A stretch of 64,000 nucleotides of DNA, from assembly GCF_001598435.1 (NCBI RefSeq), contig NZ_BCYY01000005.1, forward strand, positions 1 to 64,000, given 5' to 3'. The DNA is from Sphingomonas pituitosa NBRC 102491 (lineage in GTDB: Bacteria > Pseudomonadota > Alphaproteobacteria > Sphingomonadales > Sphingomonadaceae). Below the pieces are notes generated by a model. The model searched no databases. It had not been told where the DNA came from and worked only from the letters and a program-made list of their open reading frames with translations. Made by a program: the position numbers and the translations under genes. This document shows positions 8,630-19,494 of this stretch, one piece after another (the first letter of the stretch is position 1; each line of letters starts with the position of its first letter).

Positions 8630-10878
8630 CGCGCGGATGGTGGTTGGCGGCGGGTGCGGCGGCGGCGGCGATGCTGGCAGGCAGCCAGGCGATCGGCTCG
8701 GGCGATCCGGGGCCGCTGATCGACTATGTCACCAGCCACGCCCTGCACCCGATCGACCGCGCCGCGCTCGCCGCCGGCCGGGTGGGCATCGTCAAGCCGC
8801 GCGCCCCGGAAGCCGTGCGCTATCTCGACTGGCGCCTGCTCAACGGGCTCGATGCCGGTGCCGCGGTGACCGAGCAGCTCGCCACCCCCTGTTGCGGCGA
8901 CTGGCAGGACCTGACCGGGGTCTGGACCGAGGCACGACGCGCGGTGCCCGGCGTCTCCGACGTCTACTGGATCTCCACCGAGCGGCGGGGCCCCGACTAT
9001 ACCGCCATTCCCACCTGCTTCGGCGATGCCTTCACCACCGCTGCGGCGACGCTGAAGGCACGGATCGCCGCGCACGGCACAAGCTCGACCTGGGTGCGCG
9101 CCTGGGTCGATGGCCAGGACGCGGTGTTCGAGGCGTGCAGTAAGCCGGGCGTTGTCCTGCCCGCGCTCGATCCCGCCGCCCCCGCCTGGCTGCGCGCCGA
9201 CCGGCTCTACCAGCAGGCCGCGCTCGCGCTGTACGATGGCCGCCTGGCCGATGCCGAACGAACCTTCGCCGCGATCGGCCGCGATGCCAGCTCGCCCTGG
9301 CAGAAGCTGGCGCCCTATCTCCAGGCCCGGACCATCCAGCGCGCCGCGCTCACCACCCGCGATCCTGCCGCCTTTGCCCGCGCGCACGGCGCGATCGCCA
9401 CCCTGGCCGCCGCGCCGGAGGGCACCTATGGCAAAAGCGAGGTCGGCCGCATGCAGCAGGTGCTCGACTATAGCGAGCATCCCGCCGCGCTGCGCGATCG
9501 GCTGGACCAGGCGCTCAACGCGAAGGCCGCCGCGCCGGATATCGCGGTCAAGTTCAAGGATTACTGGAGCCTTTCCGCCGACAGGCTCGACAAGCCCGAA
9601 GCGGCGGACTGGATCGCCACGCTGGGCAGCCGCAACCGTGCCGAAGGCCTTGCCCATGCGGACGAGCGCTGGCAGGCCACCCGCCGCAATGCCTGGCTGA
9701 TCGCGGCGCTGAGCCTGGCGGCGCGGGAAGACGCAGCGGCGACGCGCCTGGCGGAGGCCGCCGAGCATGTGCCCGCGACCGATCCCGCCTGGCTCACCGC
9801 CCGCTATCACCTGCTGCGGCTGAACGTCGGCCGCGCCCCCGATGCCGCGCTGCGGGGGCAGGTGGACGCGATCCTCGCCCGCGACGACCTCACGCCGTCC
9901 GATCGCAACATCTTCCTCGCGGTCCGCGCCCAGCTCGCTACCAGCCTCGCCGATTTCGCCGCGCACGCGCTGCGCCAGCCCTATTGCACGCCGGGTGTTG
10001 CGACCTGCCTGGATTTCGACGCCGGCATCGCCCTCACCCAGCTCGGTCACCGCGGGCGGGACTGGGCCGGGTTCGGCGACGATGCGCGGATGCTGATCGA
10101 TCGCCTGCCGCTCGCCGACCGGCTGGCGCTCGGCCGCATGGACATGCTGCCGCCCGAGCTTCGCCTCGATCTTGCGCTCACCAACTTCACCCGCGCCGTG
10201 CTGCTGCGCAACGACACGGCGGTGGACGAGACGGCACGCGCGCTGGTGACCCTGCTGCCGCAGGTACGCGGCGACTGGCAGCGCATCCTGCGCACCGCCC
10301 CGGGCCCGGACAAGCGCTTCGCCACGCTCTTCGTCATGGCCAAGATACCCAGCCTGCGCACCGATCTCGAGGGGTATGCCCGCCCCTATGGCACCGAACG
10401 ATCGTTCGGCGGCTACTGGAGCGACTGGCTGGTGCGGGTGCCGCGCGCCATGCCTGCGCCGGCCTTCCGGCCCGCCTGGCTCTATGTACCGGCAAGCTGG
10501 CAGAACCGCAGCGCGGGCGAGGAGCCGCCGCCGGCCGACATCGCCTGCGACGGCAAGTGCGGCAGCCCCTTTCCCGCCCGGATCGCGCCCTTTGCCGGAC
10601 CGCTCCAGCCCGCGGCCCTGCGCGAGCGCAGCGCCTTCCGCACCGCCGCCGATCTGCCCAAGGGCATCGCCGGCGGCACGACGCTGTGGGAAGAAGCGCT
10701 GGCCTATGTTGCCGCGCACCCGCGCGATCCGCGCGCCGGCGAAGCGCTGTACCGGCTCAACCGGGTCGGACGCTGGGGCGGCAACCACAACCAGCTCAGC
10801 CGGCGCGCCTTCCGCCTGCTCCACGCCCGCTATCCGGGCACGATCTGGGCGAAGCGCTCCCCCTTCTATTACGATTGA
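8626..10878 (+). CDS. Large secreted helical-repeat protein, function unknown
   Basis: 750 residues from the ATG at 8626, overlapping the DUF3142-like stop by 4 nt and preceded by GGAG. It begins with a hydrophobic signal segment (WWLAAGAAAAAMLAGSQA). The body is rich in alanine, leucine and arginine with repeated helical hairpins, such as YQQAALALYDGRLADAERTF and a C-terminal PRDPRAGEALYRLNRVGRWG, resembling TPR-like repeats without a clean consensus. Cysteine pairs (CC at about residue 89, CDGKC near 640) may form disulfides in the periplasm. No catalytic motif is recognisable. The tight coupling suggests it is the structural or scaffolding partner of the DUF3142-like protein. Confidence 0.75.
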   Translation: MTRGWWLAAGAAAAAMLAGSQAIGSGDPGPLIDYVTSHALHPIDRAALAAGRVGIVKPRAPEAVRYLDWRLLNGLDAGAAVTEQLATPCCGDWQDLTGVWTEARRAVPGVSDVYWISTERRGPDYTAIPTCFGDAFTTAAATLKARIAAHGTSSTWVRAWVDGQDAVFEACSKPGVVLPALDPAAPAWLRADRLYQQAALALYDGRLADAERTFAAIGRDASSPWQKLAPYLQARTIQRAALTTRDPAAFARAHGAIATLAAAPEGTYGKSEVGRMQQVLDYSEHPAALRDRLDQALNAKAAAPDIAVKFKDYWSLSADRLDKPEAADWIATLGSRNRAEGLAHADERWQATRRNAWLIAALSLAAREDAAATRLAEAAEHVPATDPAWLTARYHLLRLNVGRAPDAALRGQVDAILARDDLTPSDRNIFLAVRAQLATSLADFAAHALRQPYCTPGVATCLDFDAGIALTQLGHRGRDWAGFGDDARMLIDRLPLADRLALGRMDMLPPELRLDLALTNFTRAVLLRNDTAVDETARALVTLLPQVRGDWQRILRTAPGPDKRFATLFVMAKIPSLRTDLEGYARPYGTERSFGGYWSDWLVRVPRAMPAPAFRPAWLYVPASWQNRSAGEEPPPADIACDGKCGSPFPARIAPFAGPLQPAALRERSAFRTAADLPKGIAGGTTLWEEALAYVAAHPRDPRAGEALYRLNRVGRWGGNHNQLSRRAFRLLHARYPGTIWAKRSPFYYD

Positions 10879-10968
10879 GACGGAAGAAGCTGCGGCGACG
10901 GTCGGCGGCGAAGAAGCATGTCGCGGCGGTCGCGGTGCACGGGCCCCATGGATGCGTTCGGGAGAGCA

Positions 10969-11013
10969 GCGGGCGGGCATGTCCAGCCCCCCGGTCTGGA
11001 CATGCCCGCCCGC
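10969..11013. repeat. Perfect 18-bp inverted repeat
   Basis: The left arm at 10969-10986 pairs perfectly with the right arm at 10996-11013 around a 9-nt loop. There is no T tract on either side, so it is not a classical intrinsic terminator. It could be an mRNA-stabilising or Rho-related structure, or a protein-binding dyad. Confidence 0.7.
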
Positions 11014-11015
11014 AT

Positions 11016-11047
11016 GGGCGCCGCGCTTCCCCCGAAACGCGGCGCCC
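11016..11047. repeat. Perfect 10-bp inverted repeat
   Basis: GGGCGCCGCG at 11016-11025 pairs with CGCGGCGCCC at 11038-11047 across a 12-nt loop, two bases after the preceding 18-bp hairpin. The pair together could act as a transcript end structure for the upstream operon. Confidence 0.6.
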
Positions 11048-11298
11048 TGGGAGACCTGGTGCGCCGCGGACCATGTGCATGGCTCCGGCGCTGATCGTGT
11101 CTTGCCACGGCACGGCGGCGCCCCTGCGTGACGCCCGTCACGCGTGCGCAATGAATCGCGCTTCGCCGAGGTCCTTTTGGATCGAAAGCGATATGCGACC
11201 ACCGGAAAACGCCCCGTGCGCCCGCGCAGAAATTGTCGGAGGCGGGATCTTGATCGGTCGCCCGGCTCGTTGCTAGATCGTTGCAAGGGGGATATCTC

Positions 11299-13134
11299 AT
11301 GAAATATTCTAGCAGCTCGATTGCCGCGCTGGCGGCCTGCGCCCTGTTGTCCGCGTGCAGCGGCGGCGGCGGCGGCGGGGGCATCGGCGCCGCGCCTGCG
11401 CCGGGGACCGGTGGCACGTCGCCTACGCCGGCGCCTGCGCCTTCGCCCACACCCGCGCCAACGCCAGCGCCCACACCGAACACGTCCCTGCTGGCACTTA
11501 CCAACAGCGAGACGTTCGGTACCAACGGCACCACCCTTGCGGCAAACTATCCCGCCACCGGCACCGGGACCGTTACCGCCAGCAGCCCCACGATCGTCGT
11601 CGCCTATGATGCCGCGAACGGAAGCTATACCGTTACGTCAGGCAGTCGCAGCCAGGTGTTCCGCCCGGCAGACAAGGACGCGACCAACAGCACGGCACAG
11701 CTCACCGTCTTCCAGCGCACCACCGGCGACGTTACGGATTCGCTTACCCTCACCAACACCGGCACTGTCGGCGCATATCGCTACCAATATGTCGGCGGCG
11801 GCTTCTGGCAGCAGACCAGGCGCAGCAGCAACGCGGCAGCCGGTACCGTCGACGCGTTCACCTATGGCGTTCGAACCCCCGCAACCGCCGTGCCGCGAAC
11901 CGGGTTCGGCAACTATGCGATCGATCTGATAGGCGTACAGGCCTTTCCCGCGGAGCTGGCCAGCATGGCAGGCAGCGGACGGCTCGACGTCGACTTTGCA
12001 GGCGGCAGCGTTCGCATCAGCGGCACCGGCCGCAGCGTCGGTCTCGTGCAAGGCAGCGTCAACAATTTCGACTTTCTGAGCGTTGCAGCGATTTCCAGCA
12101 CCACCGGCGAGTTCACCGGCAACATGTCCTTCTCGCTGTACGGGAACTCGGGCAGCCTGAGCGGACGCTTCTATGGTCCCGGTGCGGAAGAAGTCGGCGC
12201 GACCTTTTCCACCGTCAGCCTTACCAGCGACGGCGCGATTCGCAGCGTCGGCACGATTACCGGCCGGAAGGGTGCCACGGACAGCGAGACGCTCGCGACG
12301 ATCGCCACGCCGCGAAGCTTTGATGTGAATACAGGCTCGCTCGTCTATTCGATGCAGAATGCGCGCGGCGACACGCCGGGCTTGCTCACGCCGTCCTACG
12401 CAGAGGCAATTCTCAAAGCCGGGTCCCTCGCAATCGATCGCGCCGCCGCAAGCTATGCGATTTTCGGAAACAACTTCACCGCGGCCAATCTGGTAGCTGC
12501 CGAGAGCAATGCGCGGATCCAGACCTACCGCATCGCCACGGCCGATCGCACCTCCACGCTGCGCGTCTATGTTCCCAGCGGCAGTAGCAGCGAACTGGTC
12601 CTGAACTATGCCGGCTTCGGCGAATATCGTATGCTGCTGTCCCAGCCGCCTTCCTGGCGCGACGATGGCGTGCAGACCTGGTTCACCTATGGCCTGCAGA
12701 CCGCTGGCACAGCGATGCCGCGGGTCGGCTCTGCCAGCTTCACCGGCCAGCTCTATGGCAACGGTCAGCGCATCGGGGTGAACACCGGCTATGATCTTCG
12801 CGGCACCGCGGGACTCGATGTCGCCTTCACCAGCGGCGTGGTGACCGGGACGCTCTCCCCCGTGTTCACGCCGACCGGCGGCGGCGCGAGCTTCAACTAC
12901 GGCAATCTCAGCTTCGCCGGCACGATCACCTCCGGACAGAACCAGTTTCATGGGGACCTCACCGCTGCCGCCGGTGCGACGCAGACCTTCACAGGCCGCG
13001 GCTCGGGTCTGTTCTTCGGGCCCGCCGCGGAAGAGGCTGCCCTGCAATTCCGCGGGAGCTATGCGCCGCCGGGGAGCAACAGCGCAGCAGACATCATGTC
13101 GGTGGCAGGCATTCTGGTTGCGCGCCGCCCCTAG
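11299..13134 (+). CDS. TbpB-like surface lipoprotein, second copy
   Basis: 611 residues from the ATG at 11299 (ribosome site AAGGGGG). Signal peptide with lipobox LLSAC, then a glycine run and a Pro-Ser-Thr spacer ([15 protein letters not shown]), the same layout as the lipoprotein at 1305. Two beta modules end in GRFYGPGAEEVGATF (about residue 289) and LFFGPAAEEAALQF (about 571). Matching internal landmarks in the two proteins, such as YVGGGFWQ and TYGV-TP--A-PR-G, show they are paralogues. No Slam gene adjoins it; the Slam at 3947 is the nearest candidate exporter. It is followed by uvrA after 123 bp, but that gene carries its own regulatory site. Confidence 0.82.
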   Translation: MKYSSSSIAALAACALLSACSGGGGGGGIGAAPAPGTGGTSPTPAPAPSPTPAPTPAPTPNTSLLALTNSETFGTNGTTLAANYPATGTGTVTASSPTIVVAYDAANGSYTVTSGSRSQVFRPADKDATNSTAQLTVFQRTTGDVTDSLTLTNTGTVGAYRYQYVGGGFWQQTRRSSNAAAGTVDAFTYGVRTPATAVPRTGFGNYAIDLIGVQAFPAELASMAGSGRLDVDFAGGSVRISGTGRSVGLVQGSVNNFDFLSVAAISSTTGEFTGNMSFSLYGNSGSLSGRFYGPGAEEVGATFSTVSLTSDGAIRSVGTITGRKGATDSETLATIATPRSFDVNTGSLVYSMQNARGDTPGLLTPSYAEAILKAGSLAIDRAAASYAIFGNNFTAANLVAAESNARIQTYRIATADRTSTLRVYVPSGSSSELVLNYAGFGEYRMLLSQPPSWRDDGVQTWFTYGLQTAGTAMPRVGSASFTGQLYGNGQRIGVNTGYDLRGTAGLDVAFTSGVVTGTLSPVFTPTGGGASFNYGNLSFAGTITSGQNQFHGDLTAAAGATQTFTGRGSGLFFGPAAEEAALQFRGSYAPPGSNSAADIMSVAGILVARRP

Positions 13135-13234
13135 ACGAAATCGGGCCGTAGCGGAGGGCGTGAACGCAGCTGCCCTCCGGTACCCCTCGCACCGGATGCG
13201 TCCCGTCCCTATCTGGGCTCTGGAAAACCATTCA

Positions 13235-13249
13235 GAACAAAGATAGAAC
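13235..13249. promoter_or_regulatory. LexA (SOS) box of alphaproteobacterial type
   Basis: GAACAAAGATAGAAC, which on the other strand reads GTTC-N7-GTTC, the LexA site known for alphaproteobacteria. It ends 8 nt before the uvrA start codon, so bound LexA would cover the promoter downstream region or ribosome site. uvrA is a classical SOS gene, which supports the call. Confidence 0.8.
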
Positions 13250-13257
13250 CCTCCCCT

Positions 13258-16250
<2,993 letters not shown>

Positions 16251-16254
<4 letters not shown>

Positions 16255-16595
16255 GCGAAGCGGAGCGCGGCACCCGCCGCCTCCTGTTCGTCTGCTCGCG
16301 CAACCTGCTGCGCAGCCCCACGGCGGAGGCGATCTGCCAGGGCATCGACGGGATCGAAGCGACCTCGGCGGGCACCAACAACGATGCCGAGCAGCCGCTT
16401 ACCGGCGACCTGATCGAATGGTCGGACGTGATACTGACGATGGAGCGCACCCACCAGAAGCGCATCCAGCAGAAGTCCGGCCGGCTGCTCAAGGGCAAGG
16501 AGTTAGCGGTGCTCGGGGTGCCGGACGATTACCAATATATGCAGCCGGAACTGGTCGACCTGCTGAATTTTTGGCTGCAGCGGTGGATTGACTAA
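16251..16595 (+). CDS. Low-molecular-weight tyrosine-phosphatase-like protein
   Basis: 114 residues with a GTG start in the GTGA overlap with the uvrA stop, so coupled to uvrA. The phosphatase loop is VCSRNLLRS (Cys15-x5-Arg21-Ser22), and a late PDDYQYM provides the likely general-acid aspartate of the LMW-PTP fold. It is shorter than classical LMW phosphatases (about 150), matching a known short subfamily annotated as protein tyrosine phosphatase. The substrate is unknown. Its last bases coincide with the left edge of the AT-rich island, and the minus-strand gene of the island overlaps its final 107 nt. Confidence 0.85.
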
Positions 16596-17292
16596 CACCC
16601 GCGTCAATTTTCTTCCCTTCGGAACTTAAAGCGGCACCCTCGTCAACCTTTGCGCAGTTTGAATCGTCATGAAGTCGTCCTCCTCCTTGGGAGGATACTC
16701 GGTACTCCATGTTAATCGTCGGCGCCTGATTTTTCTTCTCGACTCCATTATTTCCAAATAAAGATATTATGAATAGAGTTATAGCGGCTACCGCCATAAG
16801 CAGCGTAGATACGATTGCCACTCTCTTGGCAACGATGAACGACTTCTCTCCTCGCTTAACCCTAACCCACTCACATTTTAGAAAATCTCTCGAAGCAGCG
16901 ACGAATTCCTCCTCCAGTGGCTTAATCTCGTCCGCATTGAAATTTTCGTCTTCTGAAGCAATTTTTTCAAACCTCTCCATAATATCGAGAATTTTTTTTG
17001 AAGGCGCCTCGTCCCAGTTGAGACGCATCTTTATGTTGAAATTAGCCTTGTTTAAATCAGCATAATGGCCCGCCAACGATTTAATTCTATCATCGGAAGA
17101 TTCGAATCCAGCCTCAATCTTGTCCACTACTGAGTTCATATTTGTTACATACGACACCATCTCGGCCCGAATCGCATCTATCCATGCTTGCCGGAATTCG
17201 GAAGTCTTCTGCTCTTTCCCCAATATTAGACCAAGAACCGATACAAGACCTGCTATAAGCGCCGCCCCTACGGCTCCAATGCTTATCTCCAA
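16489..17292 (-). CDS. Two-TM membrane protein of the AT-rich island
   Basis: 267 residues from a TTG start with an excellent AGGAAGGGGG ribosome site; no ATG competes. An N-terminal membrane segment (about 5-26, IGAVGAALIAGLVSVLGLIL) is followed by SEFRQAWIDAIRAEM, an acidic helical cytoplasmic region (about 45-150), and a second membrane segment (about 158-180, AIVSTLLMAVAAITLFIISL). I have seen the KTSEFRQAWIDxLR pattern in widespread uncharacterised membrane proteins but know no function. The last 35 residues (233-267) are encoded by sequence antisense to the phosphatase gene and are GC-rich and Pro/Ala-rich, so the natural C-terminus may have been replaced at insertion. It is divergent from the gene at 17399 with 106 bp between the starts. 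Confidence 0.7.
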   Translation of the reverse strand: MEISIGAVGAALIAGLVSVLGLILGKEQKTSEFRQAWIDAIRAEMVSYVTNMNSVVDKIEAGFESSDDRIKSLAGHYADLNKANFNIKMRLNWDEAPSKKILDIMERFEKIASEDENFNADEIKPLEEEFVAASRDFLKCEWVRVKRGEKSFIVAKRVAIVSTLLMAVAAITLFIISLFGNNGVEKKNQAPTINMEYRVSSQGGGRLHDDSNCAKVDEGAALSSEGKKIDAGVSQSTAAAKNSAGRPVPAAYIGNRPAPRAPLTPCP

Positions 17293-18383
17293 CGTGCCCC
17301 CTTCCTCTACAAAGCGCCCTTCTGCGTGCTTGATGCCCCGAAGTGAGCGCTTGCCTCAAGCGGGAAACTGAATCAATAATACGAGGGGGAGGGACATTAT
17401 GTCTGAAGAGCTTGAATTTCATTTTGAGGGCGCGCTTGCTGATCGTAACGAAATGAATTTCTATGAAGCCGCTCGGTTTCAGTATGCTGCCTCTAGGTTA
17501 CTCGTGAAGTTAGCGCAATTTAGAGCAGAGGGGTCCTTCGTCAAAAAGATAACCAATTCTTCAAACTATAACATTCTTCTAGAGTCTCATAGTCCTGGGT
17601 CATTCAATATCAGGACCAAGGCACCCACTCCTACCGCGGGCGACAAAAAGTTTTTAGATTTGTCATTGTCAGAATTACTTTCCTACATATCGGAGCGACT
17701 GATCGAAAAGGGCGATGAAGATGAGCTATTATCGGCTATAAGCAGTCATCAAGCCTTGCTTTCAGCATCTAAGTCCGAATCACCAGAGTCGGTGGATGAC
17801 GTTGATGCCATTGTCGACAAAATTTCAGCGAACCCGGACCTTAAAAAGTTCATTAGCAAGGATCAGCTGGAATTAGTGGAGCGACGCATAGCTGAGCTAT
17901 CCCGCGAGCGGATTCTAGACGAACAAAAATCGGAAATCGCAAAAATTGATGCTGTTCGGGAGCAAAAGCTTATTGCGATGTCAGCACCACTCCTCAGCGA
18001 AATGGCGACGGCACTTAGAAGAAGTGCAAACAGCTTAGAAGTCAAAACGAACATAAATTCACAGACTGCTACTGTACTTTACTTGGATAAAGCGGTAGCA
18101 GCGGAGATTGAGACCGCAAAGGTTGATAGAGAAATTACACCTATACTTTGCGATATCACCCAGTACAATAAGGAGACGGGGTGGGGAAAAGTTCGATTTT
18201 CAAATATGGATGCCGTCATTAGCTTCAGCATTCCATCTGATATTAGGAAAAGAATACAACCGACTTTGATTGATCAAATGAAGAAGGATAAGGTTTATCT
18301 CCAATCGTACATTGTACGAGATCGTGCAGGCGACCCCATTAGGCTCATAATCGTCGGAATTCTAGAAACTCCGAAGGATTGAC
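16585..18383. mobile_element. AT-rich inserted island bracketed by 8-bp direct repeat
   Basis: GGATTGAC occurs at 16585-16592 and again at 18376-18383. Base composition drops sharply between these points, to clearly AT-rich, against strongly GC-rich sequence on both sides. Inside are two divergent unknown genes and no transposase, integrase or tRNA. The repeat could be a target-site duplication or recombination scar, or partly chance, since both copies cover gene ends (the second includes a stop codon). Transfer is inferred from composition. Confidence 0.55.
17399..18382 (+). CDS. Unknown cytoplasmic protein of the AT-rich island
   Basis: 327 residues, ATG with a strong GAGGGGGAGGG ribosome site. 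No signal peptide or membrane segment. The N-terminal part (about 1-80: FEGALADRNEMNFYEAARFQ, LLVKLAQFRAEGSF, SFNIRTKAP) looks alpha/beta. The middle (about 85-210) is acidic and helical with coiled-coil character. The C-terminal part (about 225-325: ITPILCDITQYNKETGWGKV, IRLIIVGI) is beta-rich, compatible with a small beta-barrel. It resembles proteins I recall under DUF7946/DUF7947, but I cannot confirm that. It is markedly AT-rich with codon use unlike its neighbours. It is paired divergently with the membrane protein, so a shared control region and joint function are plausible; a defence role is only a guess from context. Confidence 0.75.
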   Translation: MSEELEFHFEGALADRNEMNFYEAARFQYAASRLLVKLAQFRAEGSFVKKITNSSNYNILLESHSPGSFNIRTKAPTPTAGDKKFLDLSLSELLSYISERLIEKGDEDELLSAISSHQALLSASKSESPESVDDVDAIVDKISANPDLKKFISKDQLELVERRIAELSRERILDEQKSEIAKIDAVREQKLIAMSAPLLSEMATALRRSANSLEVKTNINSQTATVLYLDKAVAAEIETAKVDREITPILCDITQYNKETGWGKVRFSNMDAVISFSIPSDIRKRIQPTLIDQMKKDKVYLQSYIVRDRAGDPIRLIIVGILETPKD

Positions 18384-18388
18384 GCCCC

Positions 18389-18784
18389 ATGCCCCACCTC
18401 CCCACCAACCCCGCCCATCTCGGCCGCGCCGCCAGCGCCACCGTCGAGCCCGACTTCACCGGCCCCGACTGGTTCGAGGCCTATGCCGCCCGCCACGCAG
18501 CGGACGGGCAGGAGGGCCGGCTGGTCTCGCAGTTCGCCTTCTCGACAAGCTGGGATTCGTGGGAGATGCACCCGCACGGCGCCGAACTCGTCATCTGCAC
18601 CCAGGGCGCCTGCACGCTCCACCAGGAACATGCCGACGGCAGCACCGGGAGCGTGACGCTCGCCCCGGGCGACTATGCCATCAACCCGCCGGGCAGCTGG
18701 CACACCGCCGATGTCGCCCCCGGCACCAGCTGCACCGCGATCTTCATCACCCCCGGCATGGGCACCACCCACCGCCCGCGCTGA
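18389..18784 (+). CDS. Small cupin-domain protein
   Basis: 131 residues. A single beta-barrel cupin is indicated by the two conserved motifs: WEMHPHGAELVICTQGACTLHQE and LAPGDYAINPPGSWHTADV, with His residues placed for metal binding. Single-domain cupins of this sort are often ChrR-like anti-sigma modules or small-molecule binders; the substrate is unknown. The start is 6 nt after the stop of the island gene, with GAAGGA upstream lying in the island side, so if the island is a late arrival it may have replaced this gene's original leader. High GC like the core genome. Confidence 0.85.
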   Translation: MPHLPTNPAHLGRAASATVEPDFTGPDWFEAYAARHAADGQEGRLVSQFAFSTSWDSWEMHPHGAELVICTQGACTLHQEHADGSTGSVTLAPGDYAINPPGSWHTADVAPGTSCTAIFITPGMGTTHRPR

Positions 18785-18991
18785 TCGGCCACTCCGCCCC
18801 GGCGAGCCGGCAACCGGTCGCAATCCGCGTGGTTGGGATTGCATCTGCGGCGCGCAGGGCCCACATAGGATGGGCTGAAGTCGCAAATCGTTGGTCTCTG
18901 GCGCTTTGCGGCTCCGTTTTCCTTCCATCCCTGCCCCTGAAGCGCGAGGTCCGCCCGCACGGGGCGCGCCGACAATGTAAGGAAAACACGC
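18785..18991 (+). promoter_or_regulatory. Long leader of the cold-shock gene
   Basis: 207 bp without a gene before csp. Cold-shock genes commonly have long structured 5' leaders that act as RNA thermosensors. The segment ends with the AAGGAAAACACGC ribosome-site region. No specific structure or promoter was resolved by eye. Confidence 0.4.
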
Positions 18992-19204
18992 ATGAGCATC
19001 ACTGGCACCGTCAAGTTCTTCAACGCCGACAAGGGCTATGGCTTCATCGCGCCGGATACCGGCGGCAACGACGCCTTCGTCCACATCACGGCGGTGGAAC
19101 GCGCCGGCATGATCACGCTGCAGCAGAACCAGCGCGTGACCTATGAGCTGGAACAGGATCGCCGCGGCAAGATGGCTGCGGTCAATCTCCAGGCGGCTGA
19201 CTGA
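18992..19204 (+). CDS. cspA: CspA-family cold-shock protein
   Basis: 70 residues, usual length. RNP1 is KGYGFIAP and RNP2 is AFVHITAV, on the five-stranded OB fold that binds single-stranded RNA and DNA and melts RNA structure. An AAGGAAAA ribosome site precedes the ATG, and an intrinsic terminator follows at 19216. It stands as a single-gene transcript. Which csp paralogue this is cannot be decided from one window, so the symbol is generic. Confidence 0.95.
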   Translation: MSITGTVKFFNADKGYGFIAPDTGGNDAFVHITAVERAGMITLQQNQRVTYELEQDRRGKMAAVNLQAAD

Positions 19205-19215
19205 CCTGATCCCAA

Positions 19216-19246
19216 GACGGCGGTCCCATCCGGGGCCGCCGTTTTC
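19216..19246 (+). terminator. Intrinsic terminator after csp
   Basis: ACGGCGG (19217-19223) pairs with CCGCCGT (19236-19242), and a TTTT run follows at 19242-19245. It is placed 12 nt after the csp stop codon. Confidence 0.8.
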
Positions 19247-19283
19247 GCATGTCCCCCCTCCAGCCAGCGGAGAGCTCCCGCCG

Positions 19284-19481
19284 ATGACCGAAATCGAACT
19301 GTTCCGCGCCCGTGCCGACGAAGCCGGTACCGCCGCCGCCCAGAGCGGCCTCGACAACGTCCGCGAGCGGCACCTCCGATCCCAGGCAGCCTGGGAAGCC
19401 ATGGCAATACGCGCCGAGCGCGTCGCCAACCAGCGCGCCCTCAACGAGGCCGAGAAGGAAGCCCGCGCCGTCGCTTTCTGA
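19284..19481 (+). CDS. Small conserved-looking protein, function unknown
   Basis: 65 residues from the ATG at 19284 with GGAGAG upstream; longer in-frame readings run back through the csp gene and terminator and are not credible. The sequence (TEIELFRARADEAGTAAAQS, then RERHLRSQAAWEAMAIRAERVANQRA) is highly charged and helical, probably one amphipathic coiled-coil. No signal peptide. I do not recognise a family with a function. Confidence 0.65.
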   Translation: MTEIELFRARADEAGTAAAQSGLDNVRERHLRSQAAWEAMAIRAERVANQRALNEAEKEARAVAF

Positions 19482-19494
19482 CGGCCGCCGCCCC

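Larger units (their letters stand above)
10879..11298. other. 420-bp intergenic region with two strong hairpins
   Basis: No convincing gene is seen. The stretch holds two consecutive near-perfect inverted repeats (10969-11013 and 11016-11047) and then about 250 bp up to the ATG of the TbpB-like gene at 11299, where its promoter should lie. No clear -35/-10 pair was recognised. Confidence 0.6.

Noticed and set aside
16587..16608. ATTGAC ... GTCAAT inverted repeat at the island's left edge as a transposon terminal repeat
   Set aside because: Only 6 bp, no matching copy at the right edge, and it is followed by TTTT, so a weak terminator for the phosphatase gene is equally likely.
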